A program made the translations under genes and the position numbers. Positions 1-10,589 of a stretch of 64,000 bases of DNA are shown piece by piece (within the stretch, counting starts at the first letter, position 1; each line of letters starts with the position of its first letter). The notes under the pieces are model-generated. The model ran no database searches and was not told the origin of the DNA. It saw nothing but the letters and a program-made list of their open reading frames with translations. Source of the DNA: Triticum aestivum (lineage: Eukaryota > Streptophyta > Magnoliopsida > Poales > Poaceae); assembly GCF_018294505.1 (NCBI RefSeq), contig NC_057804.1, positions 248,481,099-248,545,098 of the forward strand, in the 5' to 3' direction.

Positions 1-490
1 CTACTTATAAAAACCCTAAGGGTATGTCTCTGTATAAAATGGTTTATGGAAAAGTATGTCATTTACCTCTTGAGTTAGAACATAAATCATATTGGGCAAT
101 TGAATACTTAATTATGATTGCAAACTTGCCGGTGAAAAAAGGTTATTTGATATTAGCTCGTTAGATGAGTGGAGAATCCAAGCTTATGATAATGGAAAGT
201 TGTTTAAAGAAAAAGTTAAATGATGGCATGATAAAAGAATTCAAAAACGGGAATTCAAAGTGGGTGAGCATATTCTATTGTACAAATCTCGTTTTAGATT
301 TCTGCAGGAAAACTTCTCTCCAAATGGGAAGGACCCTATATCATCGAAGAGGCTTATCGCTCTGGAGCTATCATGATCAATAATGTCGAGGCCACTAATC
401 CGGGAGTGGTTAATGGACAAAGAATTAAGTATTATGTCTCAAGTACACCTATTAATGTTGAAACTAATATTTTTCAAACTATGACACCCT
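1..490 (+). pseudogene. Athila-like integrase C-terminal fragment (degenerate)
   Basis: Reading the plus strand and shifting frame, this encodes the conserved stretch GKVCHLPLELEHKSYWAI, a phrase typical of the integrase C-terminal region of Athila-lineage Gypsy polyproteins. It is followed by matches to the family pattern of a DEWR segment, a basic KVKRWHDKRI-like segment and a GPYIIEE-like segment. Stops (for example the TAG at 163-165) and frame changes break it into pieces; the longest open piece is 72 codons at 165-383. Catalytic residues would lie to the left of the window. It cannot encode a working integrase. Identification rests on conserved phrases only. Confidence 0.7.
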
Positions 491-1775
491 AGGAACACAT
501 AAGAGAGACCTTCTGGAACACTCCAGAACCCTAAAAAAGAGTAGGTATGTGATACGGTAAGTAAACCGACTCCAAAAATTCCATAAATATAATTTATGTT
601 CATTTTGGAGTATTAGGAAAATTACAAAAATAAGAAACATCCGAGGGGACACACGATGAGGTCACAAGGCAACAGGGTGCGCCCTACCCCCTGGGCGCAC
701 CTGGTTGCCTTGTGGTCCCCTCGTGTGCCTTCTCGACTCCATTTTCTTCTGGAATACTTGTTCCGCAAGATAAAAATTCTTTAAATATATTCCAAGATGT
801 TTTGACCACCGTATTGTGAGAATCCCCTCTGTTCTTTTTTTGTGTTGTTTTTCTAGAAGATCCGCTAGTATGTAGTCACAAGACTCAGACGGAGAGAGCT
901 ATGTTTCCCAAACCCAAGGATCTATGGATACATGGATCCTTATGGTTGGTCCATGGATGAGGAGCAAGATGCCGTTTGAAGAGGATGGAGGACTCTAACT
1001 TGGAGGAGGAGGAAGAAGCCCCTCTACCTCAACCTGGAGATATGCACGTGGAGTTCAAGAAATCAAGTCTCCCAAACTTGGTTAAACCCCCCAACACTTG
1101 ATTTATTTCCTGTCGTAACTTGCAAAAGAGTGTTGCTTCATCCCCCTCAGCCAAGTTGCATCCTTGGGTTGATGGTGCTCTGACCATCAGTGGCAAGCTC
1201 TGTAAGGAAATCATGGAGCTCAAATATTGAGTGAATAAGCTTGAGGAGGAGAATCGTATCCTCACGGGAATCATCGCCAAGAATATTGCACCAGCAACAC
1301 CAAAGAAAGTGACTTAAATACTCGGGTACGGGCACGATCCTAGGCTTGTGCCAAGCTTGGGGGAGGTGCCCTGGTATCGTATCACCATCACTTTTATTAT
1401 CTTTACCTATCTTAGTTCGATCCTTAGTTATTTCATGATTTAGAAGAATAAAAGTTTAGTATGATCTATTTTCGAGTGCCAGTTTCATGATCTACCTTAT
1501 TATGTAATCGAGTTGAGAGTTATATAATAACGAGTAGTTTAAGATTTGCTTCTTTATTTTCATGTTTCAATCTTAGCAACGAAAATAATAAAAAGATCAT
1601 ATGCTAATCCCATGTAAAGTAATGACTTTACATAGAGAAAAGTATAATTGACAAATTTGTTGGAAGTTAACAACATAGTATTGGTAAATGATGCGATTCA
1701 TGAAAGATTAAGCAGGGAAGAGAAGATTCACATGTAAAGATACTATCTTGGACCTCTTTTGTAATTGTGAGCCCC
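1..1775 (+). mobile_element. 3' internal remnant of an Athila-like Ty3/gypsy LTR retrotransposon
   Basis: The segment starts inside the integrase tail and runs into the AT-rich 3' non-coding part of the element. At 1349-1366 there is the phrase caagcttgggggaggtgcc, which in Athila-like grass elements lies downstream of pol. From about 490 to 1740 I see no intact coding region, only a short glutamate-rich reading frame near 990-1100 (EDSNLEEEEEAPLPQPGD) closed by stops. The text around 1741-1770 closely resembles 53265-53290 of the complete element further right, which continues for about 1 kb more before its LTR. Here it stops at 1775, where a new LTR begins. I infer that the next element inserted here. 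No matching right-hand half is visible. Confidence 0.7.
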
Positions 1776-3320
1776 TGATATGTCTCCAGCATATCTATAA
1801 TTTTTTATTATTCCATGCTACTATAGTATCAATCTTGGATGTTTATTACGCAATTGTATGCAATTTTATATCGTTTTTGGGACTAAACTGTTAACCTAGT
1901 GCCCAGTGCCAGTTGGTATTTTTTGATTGTTTTTGCTTTTCAAAAATACAGTACCAAACGGAGTCCACACGCTACAGAACTTTTTGACGATTTTTTCAGG
2001 ACCAGAAGGGACCCTAGAAGCTTCAAGAGAAGACCTGAAGTGCCATGAGGCAGCGAGCTTGCCAGGCGCGCCCCGGGGGGCAGGCATGCGGGCCCCTCAT
2101 GGAACTTCTAGACCTAATTGTAGCTCCATAAATTCCCAAATATTCCCCATACATCAAAGAGCCACCCCAAATACTTTTTCACGACCGCAAGTTTCTGTTC
2201 TTCGGAGATCCCATCTGAAGACCTTTTCCCATACTCTACTGAACAGGGGAATCAATCATGGAGGGCCTCTACATCAACCTTGCTGCCCCTCCGATGATGT
2301 GTGAGTAGTTCACCACAGACCTACGGTCCACAGCTAGTAGCTAGATGGCTTCTTCTCTCTCTTTAATCTTCAATACAATGTTCTCCTCAATGTTCTTGGA
2401 GTTGTATTCGATCTAATCCTTTTGTGCGGTGTGTTTGTTGGGATCCGATGAATTGAGGGTTTATGATCAGATTATCCTAGAATTTTTTTGAGTCTTCTTT
2501 GAACTCTTTTATGCATGATTGTTACAGCTTTGTATTTCTCTCCAATTTATTCGTTTGGTTTGCCAACTAGATTGATTTATCTTGCAATGGGATAGGTTCT
2601 TTGTGATGGGTTCGATCTTGCGTTGTTGAATCCCAGTGACAGAAAGGGACATGACATGTACTTGTATCATTGCCATTAAGGATAAAAAGATGGGGTTTAT
2701 TCATATGAATTGGGTTTACTTTGTCAACATCATGTCATCTTGCTTAAGGCGTTACTCTGTTCTTTATGAACTTAATACTCTGGATGCTTGCTGGATAGCG
2801 GTCGATGTGTGGAGTAATAGTAGTAGATGCAGGCAGGAGTCGGTCTACTTGTCTCGAACGTGATGCCTATATAGATGATCATTGCCTTCAATATCATCAT
2901 AACTATGCGCTTTTCTATCAATTGTCCAACAGTAATTTGTTTACCCAATGTATGTTATGTTCAAGAGACAAGCCTCCAGTGAAAAATATGGCCACAGGGT
3001 CTATTTTCATCATGTATTAAAATCCAAAAATAGTTTGCTGCAATTTATTTACTTTTATTTTATTTTGTGTTTTTGTTTATCTATCTATCTATCACTACGA
3101 GATTTGATCCCTGCAATTAACCACCAAGGAATTGACAACCCCTTGTTTGCGTTGGCTGCAAGTATTTGTTATTTTGTGTGTAGGTGTTGTTAACGAGGTG
3201 TTGTGTGGTTCTCCTACTGGATTGATAACCTTGGTTCTTAACTAAGGGAAATACTTATCTCTACTATACTGCATCATCCTCTCCTCTTCGAGGAAATCCG
3301 AACACAGCTCACAAGTAGCA
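1776..3320 (+). repeat. 5' LTR, Athila-like (TGATACGTCTCC family)
   Basis: It begins TGATATGTCTCCAGCATATC, a mutated form of the TGATACGTCTCCAACGTATC start seen at 18514, 47800 and 54361. It ends ...CACAAGTAGCA just before a primer site. Length is about 1545 bp. The middle holds phrases repeated in the other LTRs of the window: the ctagatggcttcttctctctc block near 2340, and the text around 2780-2870 ending in gatgcctatata, which is the site split by a Copia insertion at 17846/29171. The immediately flanking 1771-1775 (gcccc) would be the left target duplication, but no partner is visible. Confidence 0.75.
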
Positions 3321-3331
3321 GGAAGAATATC

Positions 3332-3349
3332 TCGCACCGTTGCCGAGGA
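3332..3349 (+). other. Primer-binding site, tRNA-Asp type (degenerate)
   Basis: The sequence tcgcaccgttgccgagga differs at three positions from tggcgccgttgccgggga, the complement of the 3' end of plant tRNA-Asp. It lies 12 bp after the LTR end, as expected for minus-strand DNA priming. The perfect version is at 49424-49441. Confidence 0.7.
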
Positions 3350-3518
3350 GACATCATCAACATCTATCAAGTACCATCGCATAAACTATCATCTCTTTGC
3401 ATTTACTTTCATTTGCCATTTGCCTCTTGTTTTCATCTCCCCCACTTCTGAAACATTTTCACAAAAACACAATAATATTTTCTATTTGCCTTCTTGCTTG
3501 TTTGCTTGCTTTGTCACG

Positions 3519-5515
3519 ATGTCTCAAGAAAATACAAAGTTGTGTGACTTTTCCAATACTAATAATAATGATTTATTAGTACTCCAATTGCTCCTCCCGC
3601 CACTAGTGTGGAGTCATGTGATAATAATGCCGCTTTGCTAAATCTTGTTATGAAAGAACAATTTTCTGGTAGTCCTAATGAAGATGTTGCATCCCATCTT
3701 AACACTTTCACTGAATTGTGTGATATGAAAAAGAAAAAAATATCTGGGTAATGATATTTCAAATTAAAATTATTTCCGTTCTCACTATGAGATCGCGCTA
3801 AAACTTGGATTTCATCCTTGCCATGAGATAGTATTGATTCTTGGGTTAAGTGTAAGGATGCTTTTATTGCCAAGTATTTTCCTACCGCAAGAATTATTTA
3901 TCAAATTATTAATTTTAAGAAACTTGAGCATGAACATGTTTCCCAATCTTGGGAGAGGATGAAATTAATGATAAGGAATTGCCCTACTCATGGCTTAAGT
4001 TTATGGATGATCATACAAAAAAATTATGTGGGATTGAACTTTGTTTCTAGAAATCTTTTAGAGTCCACCGCTGGTGGTACTCTTATGGAAATCACACTAG
4101 GAGAAGCTACAAAATTACTTGATAATATTATGTCATATTATTCACAATGACATACTGAAAGAACTCCTACTAGTAAAAGGTGAATTATGTTGAAGAAATT
4201 AGTACTTTGAGTGATAAAGTAGATGCACTTCTGAAAATGGTTGCTAGTAAAAGTGCTCATATTCATCCTAATGATATCCTATTGTCTACTTTGATTGATC
4301 AAAATAATGATCCTGTAGATGTGATTTTTTTTCTTGCGAAACAACTTCAATAGTAATGCTTATAGAGGTAATTTTAATCCTAGGCCGCTTCCTAGAAATT
4401 CCTCTAATAATTATGGCAATTCCTATGGTATTTCTTATAATAATAATAATAATAATAATAATGATGATGATGATGATGATGATGATAGGATGCCCTTTGA
4501 TCTTGTAAGTAATATTAAAGAATTTATTAATGCTCAAAAGGTTTTCAATACTATGATAGAGGAAAAATTGAGTAAACTTGATGATATGTCTAGGAGCATG
4601 GATAGAATTGTTCATGATGTGGAAAAACTCAAAACTAAAACTTTGACACCCAAGCTTGATATTAATGAGTCCATTAAATCCCTTTATGTTTTCCTTGATG
4701 GAAGTAAAGAAAGAACCGCTAGATTGAGGGCTAAACTTGATAATATGTCTAGGAGCATGGATAGAATCGCAATTATGATGAAGATATTAAAATGATTGCT
4801 CTTTCACCCATTGAATCTTTGTTTAGAAAGATAAAAATTTATGAAAAGGGGACTGGAGATGGGGCCAACTTTAGCTGAAGGCATCCCCATTGTTCGGAGG
4901 GTGAAAGTCTTAATGAAAAATTTGACATAAGTGGGTTTGGACAAGTCAAAACTATAAATAGTGATGTGCCTACTACTTTGGATTTCAAGTATTTTAATTA
5001 TGATAGTTTTTCCTTAATTGAATGTATTTCCTTGATGCAATCCATGCTAAATTCACCCAATGCTTATGAATAAAATAAGGCTTTTACTAAACATATAGTA
5101 GAAGCTATGATGAAAGATTTAGAAGAAAAGCTAGAATTGGAGGTTTCAATACCTAGGAAATTATATAATGAATTGGAACCTACTATTAAAGTTAAGATTA
5201 AAAATTATGAGCGCAATTCTTTAAGTGATTTCGGTTCTAGCGTTTCCATAATGCCAAAATCTCTATGTGAATTGCTAGATTTTACTAATATGGATGAATG
5301 TTCTCTTAATTTGCACTTAGTGGATTCCACCATTAAGAAACCTTTGGGTAGAATAGATGATGTTATTATTCTTGCAAATAGGAATTATGTGCCCACTGAT
5401 TTCATTGTTCTTGATATTGATTGCAATCTGTCTTGTCCCATAATACTTGGTAGGCCTTTCCTATGAACCATAGGTGCTATTATTGATATGAAAGAAGGCA
5501 ATATAAGATTTCAAT
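3519..5515 (+). pseudogene. gag-protease polyprotein remnant, Athila-like
   Basis: The start ATG at 3519 opens MSQENTKLCDFSN. The gag core follows in shifting frames: a segment reading AALLNLVMKEQFSGSP, then the retrotransposon gag region around 3780-4000 (RDRAKTWISSLP, KYFPTARI, ESWERMK-like SWERMK). An asparagine/aspartate run at 4438-4487 comes from AAT and GAT trinucleotide repeats. At 5107-5466 an open protease segment contains DFGSSVSIMP (about 5227-5256), the retropepsin active-site region; the usual family form is DLGASVS, so the catalytic D and G are kept. It ends CPIILGRPFL, also a protease landmark, then TGA. Many frameshifts and stops make it non-functional. Confidence 0.75.
4438..4487 (+). 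repeat. Trinucleotide repeats (AAT)n then (GAT)n inside gag
   Basis: About eight AAT units are followed directly by about eight GAT units, giving polyasparagine then polyaspartate in the gag frame. The antisense reading gives a long isoleucine run, which is only a shadow. Confidence 0.9.
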
Positions 5516-6194
5516 TTTGATTAAAGAAGGGAATGAGAAAATTCCCTAAGAGTAAAATTAAGCCACCATATGAATCTATTATGAGGTCCACCTATGGAAT
5601 TAATTTGAAAGGTGACAACGCTTGAAACTATGCATTACACCTAGCTAGGGGCGTAAAACAATAGCGCTTGTTGGGAGGCAACCCAATAGCTATCTTTATT
5701 TTTCTTTTATATTTCTAGTTTTTGGTGTGCACACAATTATGCTGTTGTTACGGCTGTGTTTGTGTTTAAATTAGGGTTTGTGCCAAGTAAAGCCTTTGGG
5801 ATGATTTGGATGATAGTTGCTATGATTCTGTGAGAAAACAGAAACTTTTGCGCCTAGTAGCAGAATTGTTGAGATTCACGGGAATCTGATAAATTTCTGA
5901 ATTGTTTACACATGATTGATATACAATTTTCCCACGTTGTCCTAATTTTTCAGAATTTTTGGAATTACAGAAGTATGGTCATTGTTCGAATCATTACAGA
6001 CTGCTCCATTTTTTGACAGATTCTGTTTTCATTGCATTATTTGCTTATTTTGATGAATCTATGGGTTGTATCGGGGGTTATAAGCCATGGTGAAATTAGA
6101 ATACAGTAGGTATTATGCAATAATAAAATATGAATGGGTTTACAATAGTACCTAAAATGGTGATTTGCTTGTTATACTAACGGATCTCACGAGT
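5515..6194 (+). other. AT-rich 3' non-coding region of the gag-protease element
   Basis: There are no ORFs of note. The sequence parallels 51410-51900 of element A (for example gcctttgggatg, tacagactgc and tatactaacgg), so it belongs to the same 3' non-coding module. Confidence 0.6.
5664..5689 (+). other. Stem-loop downstream of the last ORF
   Basis: Around 5669-5688 the arms tgttggg and cccaata pair through a six-base loop (aggcaa), preceded by agcgc. The same hairpin occurs at 51387-51406 and, inverted, at 61502-61521, each time just after the last ORF of a related element. Confidence 0.6.
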
Positions 6195-7730
6195 TGTAAC
6201 ACTCCGAAAATCATGCTACAGTAATCTCCCCCTAATGGTGCCATGTCATCAAGTTTGACTAAGAGAAATTGCCACTTGAGAAAATCAAAGCCAAATTCAA
6301 ATTTAATTAAAGTCAAAAATAATATTTATTTAAAAAATAAAACTAAAATGTTCAAGTTGTGGCAAATAATCACTTGTTAATATTTGGTGGTGGACCAACA
6401 TTTTTGTAAAGTGATTAATACCCCAAGTTAATTAAATAAGTGGTTAAAGCAAATATTTTAACGCCTTTTTAATTTATAAAATTGCTAAACTAAATCATTT
6501 AATTGGTAAACTAGTTGTGGCAGTAGCCTAAATTATAAATAATGATCTAGGTTCAAGTTTTGTCTGTTGCAAAGCTATTTTGGTTTTAAGAGAATTAGAA
6601 ACAAAAAAGTTTTAAAAAAAACAAAAGATAAAATTACAAGAACGAGAAAAGGCCCCTTGCCCCTGGGCTACGTGGCTCAAAGGGCCAAGGCAGCCCAACT
6701 GGACCGACGGACCCCAATCCCTCCACGGGTCGTCTTCCTCCTCCAGCTCGTCGCCGCCCGACCGCCTCGTCACCCCCGTCGGAGGGGATAAGACCACGCC
6801 CCACCCCGCGACGCCTCGGGCTCCCCCTCGCTAACCTCCACTTCCCCACTCACCCTCTCGGCCTCCATCCCTCCTCCAGATCCACCTCCCCGAGCGCGGC
6901 CGATGTGCGCCACCGCGGCCACCGACCGCCCCATGCTTCGTCGCCGTGCCTAGGAGTTGCGCCGAGCTCCGCTACGTCGTCTTGGAGGAGCCGTTCGAGC
7001 TGGAGATCCCCGCGGTGCCTGATCCATCCTCTTCTTCCCCGATCCCGACCGCATTCGTTGCCCCCCGCAGCTCCAGCGCCTCCCCGACACCTCCCCGAGC
7101 TCGCCTTTGCACAACTACAGGGCCCGGTGAGGCCACCTCGTCCGATTCCCTTCCATCCCCCTTTGATTCTTCCTCTGATTTAGGTCGTATTTCATCGCTA
7201 GACGCCACGCCCCACTAGCCGCTACCTTCTGCTGTTGCCCCGGCAGCCGTCGCCGCGCGCCATGTTGGCCCCCTGCTCGCCGGCCGCGCTTCCGCCGCCC
7301 GCCCTGGCTGGAGCTGTCTCCATCTGCGTGCGCGCCCTGCTGCGCCTGACGCCGTCCGCGCCCGCGCTGCCTGGCGCGGCTGTCCCCGAGCTTGGCCATG
7401 TTGGCGCCGTGATACGCGTGCACTTGCCCGGCTGCTGCTTTGCCGTTGCTGCTGCGTCCTCGCTGCTCGCCCCTGCTGCTCTTTTCTGCTGCTGCCCCGC
7501 TGCTCGCCCCTGCTACTTTGCTGCTGCCCTGCTGCTGCTCATGCCGCTAGCGGCTGCTTGCTTCTGCTGCTTGTGCTGTTTACTGCTGCTCCTCCTGCTA
7601 AGCTGCTGCCGCTACTGTCGGTCGATGCTGCCGCTACTGTCCGTCGTGGCCGCCGCTCGCTGTCGCCGCTGCTACGGCTGCTAAAAAAAGTAGTCTATGT
7701 ACATATGACATGTGGCCCCCACTGTAAATT

Positions 7731-7796
7731 AAAATGATAATTTAAATAAAAAGTGCCTAAGTCAAAATGATAATTTAAATAAAAAGTGCCTAAGTC
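7731..7796 (+). repeat. Perfect 33-bp tandem duplication
   Basis: The unit running from aaaatgataattt to gtgcctaagtc is present twice head to tail (7731-7763 and 7764-7796) with no difference, suggesting a recent slippage or repair duplication. Confidence 0.9.
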
Positions 7797-8292
7797 TATG
7801 ACAGCCGGGACCCACTTGTACTATTCACCTTTTGACCAGTCAGATGCTGACTGGGTCAACTATGATGACTGGGCCAATCCTGGACCCCACTGATCATACA
7901 CTCAGGCTAGTGTAGAACTAGGTGACAAATGAATATTTTGCTTTTAAATTCGAATTATTATAGGCCAGTGATCTGCGCCGGCGGACCGGGCCAACGTTTT
8001 GGCCGGTCGCGCGCGGGCCGTCAGATCAAATCGCGGAGACCGTCAGATCTAGGTAAAAACATGATTCGCCCAGCTCCCTTCTTCCTCTCACAGAAACGTT
8101 GTCTCCTCCCCCCGAGCGCCGCCGAGACCACGCCATACCGCGCGAGAAAATGGCCGAGCTTGAAGCACCACCGCGGCGTTCCCTCGTCGCCGGTGGGCGC
8201 CCTCGCCGGCCTTCTGCGTTTGCCCAAGAACAACGGTTGCCATGGATGCAGGCATGCAGCTCCGCCGCACGCGCTCATCGGAGATCCGCGCT

Positions 8293-8420
8293 CGCCATGG
8301 ATGTAGCTCCTCTGGCCGCGCTCGCCATGGATGCAGCTCTGCTGGCCGTGCTCGCCATGGATGGATCCCGCCTGCGCACGCCATGGATGGATCCCGCCTG
8401 CGCACGCCATGGATGCAGCT
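8293..8420 (+). repeat. GC-rich minisatellite
   Basis: A unit of about 25-30 bp built on cgctcgccatggatgcagct or its variant gcacgccatggatggatcc repeats about five times. Six-frame translations give only repetitive peptides, so I do not call a gene. Confidence 0.8.
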
Positions 8421-8444
8421 CTGCCTCGCTGACGATTGACTGGT

Positions 8445-8835
8445 TCCAGCAAATATAATTGGCCGTTATAGCATTTTTCGTTGTTGGTCGTAGCAAAATG
8501 GAGACATGGTTGCAACAAAAAAAACGGGTTGTAGCAAACATTTGCATTCTACAAAAATAAACAGATGTAACAAAGCCCGTTGCCGGACGTAGCAAATACC
8601 TATGACAGTTGTAACAAAAAGCCATCATCGTCGTCGCGGGTCGCAGCTCAGCCATGATGGATGTAACAAAACATTATGCCAGTTGTAGCAAAAAACGATG
8701 CTAGTTGTAGCAAAATCCTGCTACAGTTGCAGCAAAACATCGTTGTCGTCGTCGCGAGGTCCGAGCTCCACCTGATGGATGTAGCAAAAAGCTTCGCTGG
8801 TAGTAGCAAAATTCAACTATGGTTGCAGCTTCTCC
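8445..8835 (+). repeat. Interspersed gtagcaaa-type short repeats
   Basis: Short phrases such as ttgtagcaaaa, gttgcagcaaaa and gatgtaacaaaa recur roughly every 25-40 bases, separated by variable text. They lie inside the MULE-like element. Confidence 0.75.
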
Positions 8836-8952
8836 CTGTTGTGCAGTGCCATTGAAGCTTTCTATGCCTATGGTTGAAGCTTTTTTGAATGGCCGTTGAA
8901 GCTTTTTTAGGTGACGGTTGCAACACTTCTATACGCGGGTGGATCCGGGCAT

Positions 8953-9200
8953 GGCGGGCAGGCAGTTATGGTGGGCGGCGAGGGAGCGCCCTGGCCGCCG
9001 GCGATGGAGCTTGTGGTGGCCTAGTCGCTGCCCGGGAGGAGGAGCAGGGGAGGGGATGCGTGCCCTTGAAGGCTGTAGGTTGGGGATGGATCTGGCCATC
9101 GCAGCAGGCAGCCATGGCGGCCGGCGAGGGAGCGCCTGGCCGCCGGCGATGGAGTTCGTGGAGGCCCAGTCGCAGCTCATGGGAGGGGAGGTGCGTGCAC
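8953..9200 (+). repeat. Two-copy tandem duplication, about 140 bp
   Basis: The phrase gagggagcgccctggccgcc followed by ggcgatggagcttgtggtgg (from about 8980) recurs with small changes from about 9125. Both copies are GC-rich and sit near the right end of the MULE-like element. Confidence 0.75.
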
Positions 9201-10112
9201 GTAGGCTGAAGGTAGGGGATGGAGGCGCGTAAGGAAGGAGGCGGGGATGCGCGGGCGCGTTTGCCAGCGTGGCGTGCGAACCGGCGGAACGGTTCGGCGG
9301 GTGCGCCGTTTCTAAACACTTCCCATTGTATAAACTTTGAAAATTAATAGAAAATGAACCGTAGCTCAGATGAAAATGTTTTTCACATGAAAGTTGCTCA
9401 GAAAAACAAGACAAACTTGAATACGCTACCCACATATCTGTCAGATGCCTCTAACTATCTGAGCATGGAACATTCCCCCCTCCGTCCATTTGTCTGACAC
9501 GGGTCCGGAACCGGGAAAACATTCCCGGATGTTTCCCCCTTCGCCGGTATCGTGTAGCCCTGCGTTAGAACACAACTAGCACTGCGTATCGTCATCTCAT
9601 ACTTAGTAATGTATCTGTGTGCTTTATATTTACTGTTCCTTCCCCCTCTTTTCTCCGGTAGACCCCGAGACCGGCGCTACCCCTGTGATTGACTACGTCG
9701 ACGATGACACTTCTTCCTTTTCAGCAGAGCTTCCAGGCAAGCAAACCCCCCTTGTTCATTCCGATATCGCCCATTTCTTTCCCTCCCTTGCTTGCATTAG
9801 AACTGCTACCGTTTTTGTATGATCCTATTCTGATGCATAGCCCGTTTTTGTTTACCCGCTTTCATACCTTACCTGCTTATTCTAAACTGCTTAGTATAGG
9901 TTGGTTAGAGATCCATCAGTGACCCCCCACCTTGTCCCAGTTGCCCCCACTTTATTTTCAATGACTCGATCAATGTGATCGATGTCCAGGCCCCGACACC
10001 GCACATCACCCCCTTTGTTGCACGACACTACTGGGTTACTATCGAGTGCCCAGGGTGATACCTCGTCAGCACTTCTGATGTTAACCTTGTAGGTTAGTTC
10101 ATAGGTTGTGGT

Positions 10113-10252
10113 CATCGAGGGTGATTCCTCCTTCACCACTTTCGATAACGACGCTGTCGTGCAACTCCTCAAGAGTGGACCTCGAGGGTGATTCCTCCTA
10201 GGTTCACCTTGATAATTACATCAGGTGGAATTCCATCGAGGGTGATTCCTCA
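10113..10252 (+). repeat. Threefold tcgagggtgattcctc repeat
   Basis: The 16-mer occurs at about 10114, 10182 and 10235, spaced 50-70 bp. It lies in the non-coding right part of the LTR-like unit. Confidence 0.8.
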
Positions 10253-10478
10253 GGGTTCCCCCTTGGTCTTTTGGACACACGGTTAATATGGCTATACCAC
10301 ATAACCATGTTACTAAAGACGGGTCGGCCCTGAAGGGTACCCACGCGAGCATTTTTTGCGAGTGATGTGGAGTCGGGTTGACCTTGAAGGTGCCCGCGAG
10401 ATAACTACGTGGCGTGACCGGGCATTCTTATCCCTTGCCGCAAGTCCATGAGACGGGGCGATGGGGTATGAGGCCATG

Positions 10479-10575
10479 AACAACATATACTCATGGACTT
10501 GAGCACTATAGAATTTCTACATCATTTCTGATAATATGTCAACAACATATACTCATCAGAAATTCTATAGTGCTC
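10479..10575. repeat. Foldback junction: 18-bp perfect inverted repeat plus 16-bp direct repeat
   Basis: gagcactatagaatttct (10501-10518) is the exact reverse complement of agaaattctatagtgctc (10558-10575). The phrase aacaacatatactcat appears at 10479-10494 and again at 10541-10556. The site is the boundary between the LTR-like unit and the truncated Copia element, and looks like a repair product with templated insertion. Confidence 0.85.
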
Positions 10576-10589
10576 CCACTCACTTCTTT

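Larger units (their letters stand above)
1776..6194 (+). mobile_element. Non-autonomous Athila-like LTR element with gag and protease only, 3' truncated
   Basis: The unit has a 5' LTR (1776-3320), a degenerate tRNA-Asp primer site, a broken gag, an aspartic protease and then AT-rich 3' non-coding sequence. After the protease (about 5515) the sequence goes directly to the 3' non-coding region: no reverse transcriptase, RNase H or integrase is present. The downstream text parallels the complete element at 47800-55980 (compare 5661-5690 with 51381-51410). The element ends at 6194 inside the phrase ctcacgagt, where a sequence beginning TGTAACAC starts, so its 3' half and 3' LTR are missing. It resembles what is called Sabrina-like in Triticeae; I hold the name loosely. 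Confidence 0.7.
7965..9310. mobile_element. MULE-like non-autonomous DNA transposon (probable)
   Basis: The two ends are imperfect inverted repeats: the left end reads gatctgcgccggcgg then ggccggtcgcgcgc, and the reverse complement of the right end reads cggcgcacccgccg then cgccggttcgcacgc. Inside are GC-rich blocks with tandem repeats and a spacer (8445-8830) holding many tgtagcaaaa/gttgcaacaaa phrases, a composition I associate with grass Mutator-like elements. No transposase is encoded. Host text on both sides (before 7960 and after 9320) is compatible with one continuous LTR-like unit. I could not fix the exact ends or find a 9-10 bp target duplication, so the class is tentative. Confidence 0.5.
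6195..10557 (+). mobile_element. LTR-like unit beginning TGTAACAC, interrupted by a MULE-like element
   Basis: It begins TGTAACACTCCGAAAATC immediately after the truncated Athila-like element (flank cgagt). An AT-rich leader (6195-6650) is followed by a strongly GC-rich block (6650-7680), then AT-rich text. After the interruption it resumes near 9320 with a segment reading cggtagaccccgagaccggcg (9655-9675) and a series of tcgagggtgattcctc repeats. I recall similar text from long Gypsy-type LTRs of wheat, but cannot name the family or find a matching second LTR. No ORF in the GC-rich block looks like a real protein: all frames give alanine, proline, cysteine or arginine runs. The right edge is taken at the rearranged junction near 10557. 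Confidence 0.45.

Noticed and set aside
4286..4615. Antisense frame with a run of about 17 isoleucines
   Set aside because: Shadow of the AAT/GAT repeats in gag.
7235..7684. Long open frame rich in Cys, Leu and Ala
   Set aside because: It arises from ctgctg-type repeats in a GC-rich block; composition is not protein-like and opposite frames are open as well.
8021..8655. Several overlapping frames on both strands with repeated HPWRA or SMACAGGI peptides
   Set aside because: They follow from the minisatellite; no known domain and all six frames are open because of the repeat.
9619..9822. 67-codon frame with an acidic segment (DYVDDDTSS)
   Set aside because: YVDD here is not in a reverse transcriptase context; the text belongs to the non-coding LTR-like unit.
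10113..10252. Regularly spaced 16-mers as a possible CRISPR array
   Set aside because: Only three units, spacers of unequal length, and a plant repeat context.
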